A stretch of 56,518 nt of DNA, from contig NZ_JMTZ01000015.1 of NCBI RefSeq assembly GCF_000731095.1, forward strand, positions 1-56,518, written 5' to 3'. Source of the stretch: Lysobacter antibioticus (GTDB lineage: Bacteria; Pseudomonadota; Gammaproteobacteria; Xanthomonadales; Xanthomonadaceae). The notes below the pieces were generated by a model. That model saw only the letters and a list, made by a program, of their open reading frames with translations. It made no database searches and was not told the DNA's origin. Below, piece after piece: positions 54,676-56,518 of the stretch. The first letter of the stretch is position 1, and each line of letters starts with the position of its first letter. The position numbers were made by a program, and so were the translations under genes.

Positions 54676-55488
54676 ATGGAACTGAGCAACGCCAATTTCT
54701 ACGCCTACCAGCCGGTCAACCTGCCGGCCGAAATCGATCACGAGAAGGCCGCCAAGGCCAACGCCACCGAAACGCCGTTCGTGCAAGGCGAGGGCGACAG
54801 CAACGCCATCGATCCCAACGACGTCAATCAGGATGGCTACGGCAGCTGCGCGGTGTTGTCGACGATCAAGTCGATCGCGGCGCAGAACCCGGACGTGCTC
54901 AAGAACATGATCCGCGACAACGGCGACGGCACCTATACCGTCACCTTCAAGGAATACGACAACGGCTTCTTCGGCATCGGCTCCGGTTGGGATAAGAAGG
55001 AAGTGACCGTCGCCGGCCCGTTCGACGGCAAGGCCGCCGACATCGGCGACATGGGCAAGGACGGTCAGGGCGAAGTGTGGCCGGCGATCATCGAGAAGGC
55101 CTACGCGCAGTATGCCGATGGCGGCTACAAGACCTACGACGACGGCGAGAGCCCGGCCGACGTGCAGGAAGCCATCCTGGGCCGCGACTCGAGCACCGAA
55201 AGCCCGTCCGAGTACGACTCCAGCGAGCTCAGCGACAAGCTGAAGAACGGCGATGCCGTGGTCGCCTGGACCGCCGGCTCGGACGGCTGGAACGACGAAC
55301 AGAAGAAGCTGGCCGCCGACTACGGCGCGGTCGGCGGTCACGCTTACCGGGTCGAGGACGTCTACACCGACGCCGACGGCAACACCCGCATCAAGCTCGA
55401 CAATCCCTGGGGACACAGCGACGTCGACATGCCGTACAGCGATTACCAGAAGCTGTACCACGAAGTGAATTCGACGCCGACCAAGTAA
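54676..55488 (+). CDS. Calpain-like cysteine protease domain protein
   Basis: 270 aa, GGAG 9 bases before the ATG. No signal peptide. The catalytic triad of the calpain (C2) family can be placed: NQDGYGSCAVLSTIKSI with Cys58, GGHAYRVEDVY with His222, and LDNPWGHSD with Asn243. The VWPAIIEKAYAQY block (134-146) is also a calpain-family feature. The enzymes cut proteins, often in a calcium-dependent way; acidic loops (DGDGT, YTDADGN) are present here. It is monocistronic beside the RHS gene. It could be an independent secreted effector or the payload partner of the RHS shell; I cannot tell. Confidence 0.8.
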   Translation: MELSNANFYAYQPVNLPAEIDHEKAAKANATETPFVQGEGDSNAIDPNDVNQDGYGSCAVLSTIKSIAAQNPDVLKNMIRDNGDGTYTVTFKEYDNGFFGIGSGWDKKEVTVAGPFDGKAADIGDMGKDGQGEVWPAIIEKAYAQYADGGYKTYDDGESPADVQEAILGRDSSTESPSEYDSSELSDKLKNGDAVVAWTAGSDGWNDEQKKLAADYGAVGGHAYRVEDVYTDADGNTRIKLDNPWGHSDVDMPYSDYQKLYHEVNSTPTK

Positions 55489-55507
55489 GCACCCCTGCTG
55501 AATCCAT

Positions 55508-55537
55508 GCGCAAGCCGCACACCCGTGCGGCTTGCGC
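55508..55537 (+). terminator. Terminator after the calpain-like gene
   Basis: A 13-bp perfect stem GCGCAAGCCGCAC with an ACCC loop, 19 bases past the stop. Confidence 0.75.
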
Positions 55538-55593
55538 GTTCCTGGGCCAAGTGCTTACATGCCGTTGCCGTTCCCATCCAGGCGATCACGCAG

Positions 55594-56235
55594 ATGAACA
55601 ACAGACTTTTCCTGGCCGTCACGGCCGCGATACTGGGTCTTGCGCTGTTATCCCGCGTCGACGCGCACGAGTATCCACACGCCGCCAAGAAGGCAGGAGC
55701 CAGCATGAGCGACAGCATCCAGATCATCCAGGGCCGCACCGCCTCGCACAGCACTACGCGACTCGGCCTGGTCAACGTCTTCGACCGCCATGACGTGCGC
55801 CTGGACGTATGGAGCGAGGACAAGCGCTGGCTCGGCAAACTCAAGCTCAATCGTTCGGACGTATTCCCGGTGGCCGGCGGTTTCCTGCGCGTGCAGGACG
55901 TGGGCAACGACGGCCAGCGCGACAACGTGTCGCTGGTCGAATTCAGCGCGCCGGGCATCGATGCACCCGCGAACAAGTCGCTGGTCCTGGTCGAAGGCGG
56001 CGAACTGGTCATCGGCGAGCAGGCCCTGCGCATCGTCGCCCTCGATCGCGACAGCGTCAGCGTCGAGACCTGGCCGAAGCTGCATCCGCGCGACGTGGTC
56101 GATGCCGTCAAGGTCCACCGCCACGACATCGCCCGCGATGGCGAGCTGAAGCTCGACACCGGTTCGCTGCGCGTCGTGCGCCTGCAACCGCGCGCCGGCG
56201 AGATGCTGGGCTTCGTCGAACTCGTCCAGCCCTGA
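55594..56235 (+). CDS. Secreted small protein, unknown function
   Basis: 213 aa starting at MNNRLFLAVTAAILGLALLS, with signal cleavage near VDAHE. An in-frame Met about 23 codons upstream is less likely because the signal peptide starts at 55594. The mature part contains alternating hydrophobic segments (LGLVNVFDRHDVRLDVWS, RWLGKLKLNRSDVFPVAGGF) and looks like a small beta domain. An internal Met (MSDSIQ) is a second possible start. No family is recognised. Reads away from the calpain-like gene and ends before two strong terminators. Confidence 0.65.
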   Translation: MNNRLFLAVTAAILGLALLSRVDAHEYPHAAKKAGASMSDSIQIIQGRTASHSTTRLGLVNVFDRHDVRLDVWSEDKRWLGKLKLNRSDVFPVAGGFLRVQDVGNDGQRDNVSLVEFSAPGIDAPANKSLVLVEGGELVIGEQALRIVALDRDSVSVETWPKLHPRDVVDAVKVHRHDIARDGELKLDTGSLRVVRLQPRAGEMLGFVELVQP

Positions 56236-56285
56236 TTCGAAGCCGTAGGCGACCGCGCGCTTGCGGTCGCCAGTGAGCTGCCTGC

Positions 56286-56314
56286 AAAGGCCCGAGCCTT
56301 CGGCTCGGGCCTTT
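56286..56314 (+). terminator. Intrinsic terminator
   Basis: A 12-bp stem AAAGGCCCGAGC with a CTTCG loop, followed by a T-rich tract. It lies about 50 bases after the stop of the last gene. Confidence 0.85.
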
Positions 56315-56320
56315 TCTTTG

Positions 56321-56355
56321 GCTGTCGCTGTCGCTGTTGCTGTTGCTGTTGCTGT
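56321..56355 (+). repeat. Hexanucleotide microsatellite (GCTGTY)
   Basis: Six units in a row: GCTGTC twice, GCTGTT three times, then GCTGT. It lies between two terminators in non-coding DNA. Such tracts slip easily and vary in length between strains. Confidence 0.75.
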
Positions 56356-56397
56356 GCGTAGCTTAAGACTCGCGAAGGCAAACGAAGACCCGGAGGG

Positions 56398-56424
56398 CGG
56401 CCCGCAAGGATGCGGGCCGTTTTT
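56398..56424 (+). terminator. Second intrinsic terminator with T tract
   Basis: A 9-bp stem CGGCCCGCA with an AGGA loop and five T bases after it. A textbook rho-independent terminator reading rightward, possibly a back-up to the one at 56286. Confidence 0.85.
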
Positions 56425-56489
56425 CATCGGGACATGGATGTCCCGTATGTAGAGCCCTGCGTATGCATCGCTCGTGCGGGCCCTTGATT

Positions 56490-56511
56490 CAAAGAAAAGC
56501 ATTTTTCTTTG
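56490..56511. repeat. AT-rich hairpin of a dispersed element at the right edge
   Basis: A 9-bp perfect stem CAAAGAAAA with a GCAT loop, followed by GGTTACC-like sequence. The left window edge carries AAAGAAAGTAACC in the opposite sense. Both look like parts of an interspersed intergenic repeat cut by the window ends. Confidence 0.45.
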
Positions 56512-56518
56512 GTTACCT

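Noticed and set aside
1-56518. CRISPR array, tRNA, rRNA or insertion sequence
   Set aside because: No regularly spaced direct repeats, no cloverleaf sequence with a T-loop motif, and no transposase-like protein was seen on either strand.

Overview
The window is about 56.5 kb of GC-rich DNA from a gammaproteobacterium of the Xanthomonadaceae, most likely Lysobacter. Three things support this: GTAG-type REP palindromes at the left edge, many secreted proteins and lipoproteins of kinds common in predatory soil Lysobacter, and an effector ending in an XVIPCD-like domain (the Xanthomonadales type IV secretion signal). The genus is inferred from these features and no alignment was run.

Layout. (1) 0.2-25.5 kb is mixed housekeeping and accessory DNA: a class II UvrA-like ATPase; a DUF3472-like secreted protein; several orphan secreted proteins and lipoproteins; an alpha/beta hydrolase divergent from an AraC regulator; a DUF1080 protein; a DUF1328 membrane peptide; a LysR regulator divergent from a TonB-dependent receptor; two large orphan soluble proteins (708 and 547 aa); an OmpA-type lipoprotein with a glycine-rich repeat region; a DUF5694-like protein; a membrane-anchored DJ-1/PfpI protein; a gamma-glutamylcyclotransferase; and a class II aldolase. 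(2) 25.5-26.7 kb is a long gene-free leader whose last part is AT-rich. (3) 26.67-41.57 kb is one tightly packed operon of ten genes, the most interesting part of the window. (4) 41.7-44.1 kb carries a secreted NTF2-like protein and a double-HNH effector with an XVIPCD tail. (5) 45.0-56.2 kb carries a triplicated beta-rich protein, a 2,761-aa RHS protein, a calpain-like cysteine protease and a small secreted protein.

The operon appears to make and export a p-aminobenzoate (pABA)-derived metabolite. A fused PabA-PabB and a PabC-like lyase would turn chorismate into pABA. Two adenylate-forming enzymes (one fused behind a thioester-reductase-like SDR) could activate acids. A condensation/acyltransferase-fold protein could join building blocks. 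A BoxB/PaaA-like ferritin diiron protein and a heme-oxygenase-like diiron protein with a CADD-like ligand pattern could oxidise the nitrogen or the ring. An MMPL/RND permease, a LolA-like periplasmic carrier and a DUF1302-like outer-membrane barrel would carry the product out. No ketosynthase, no carrier protein and no regulator is visible in the operon. I do not recognise a characterised cluster with this gene set.

The right-hand third looks like an antagonism or toxin region: a candidate T4SS DNase effector, a TcB/TcC-like RHS giant with a hydrophobic C-terminus, and a calpain-family protease. Intrinsic-terminator hairpins separate most convergent gene pairs. No tRNA, rRNA, CRISPR array or transposase was seen.
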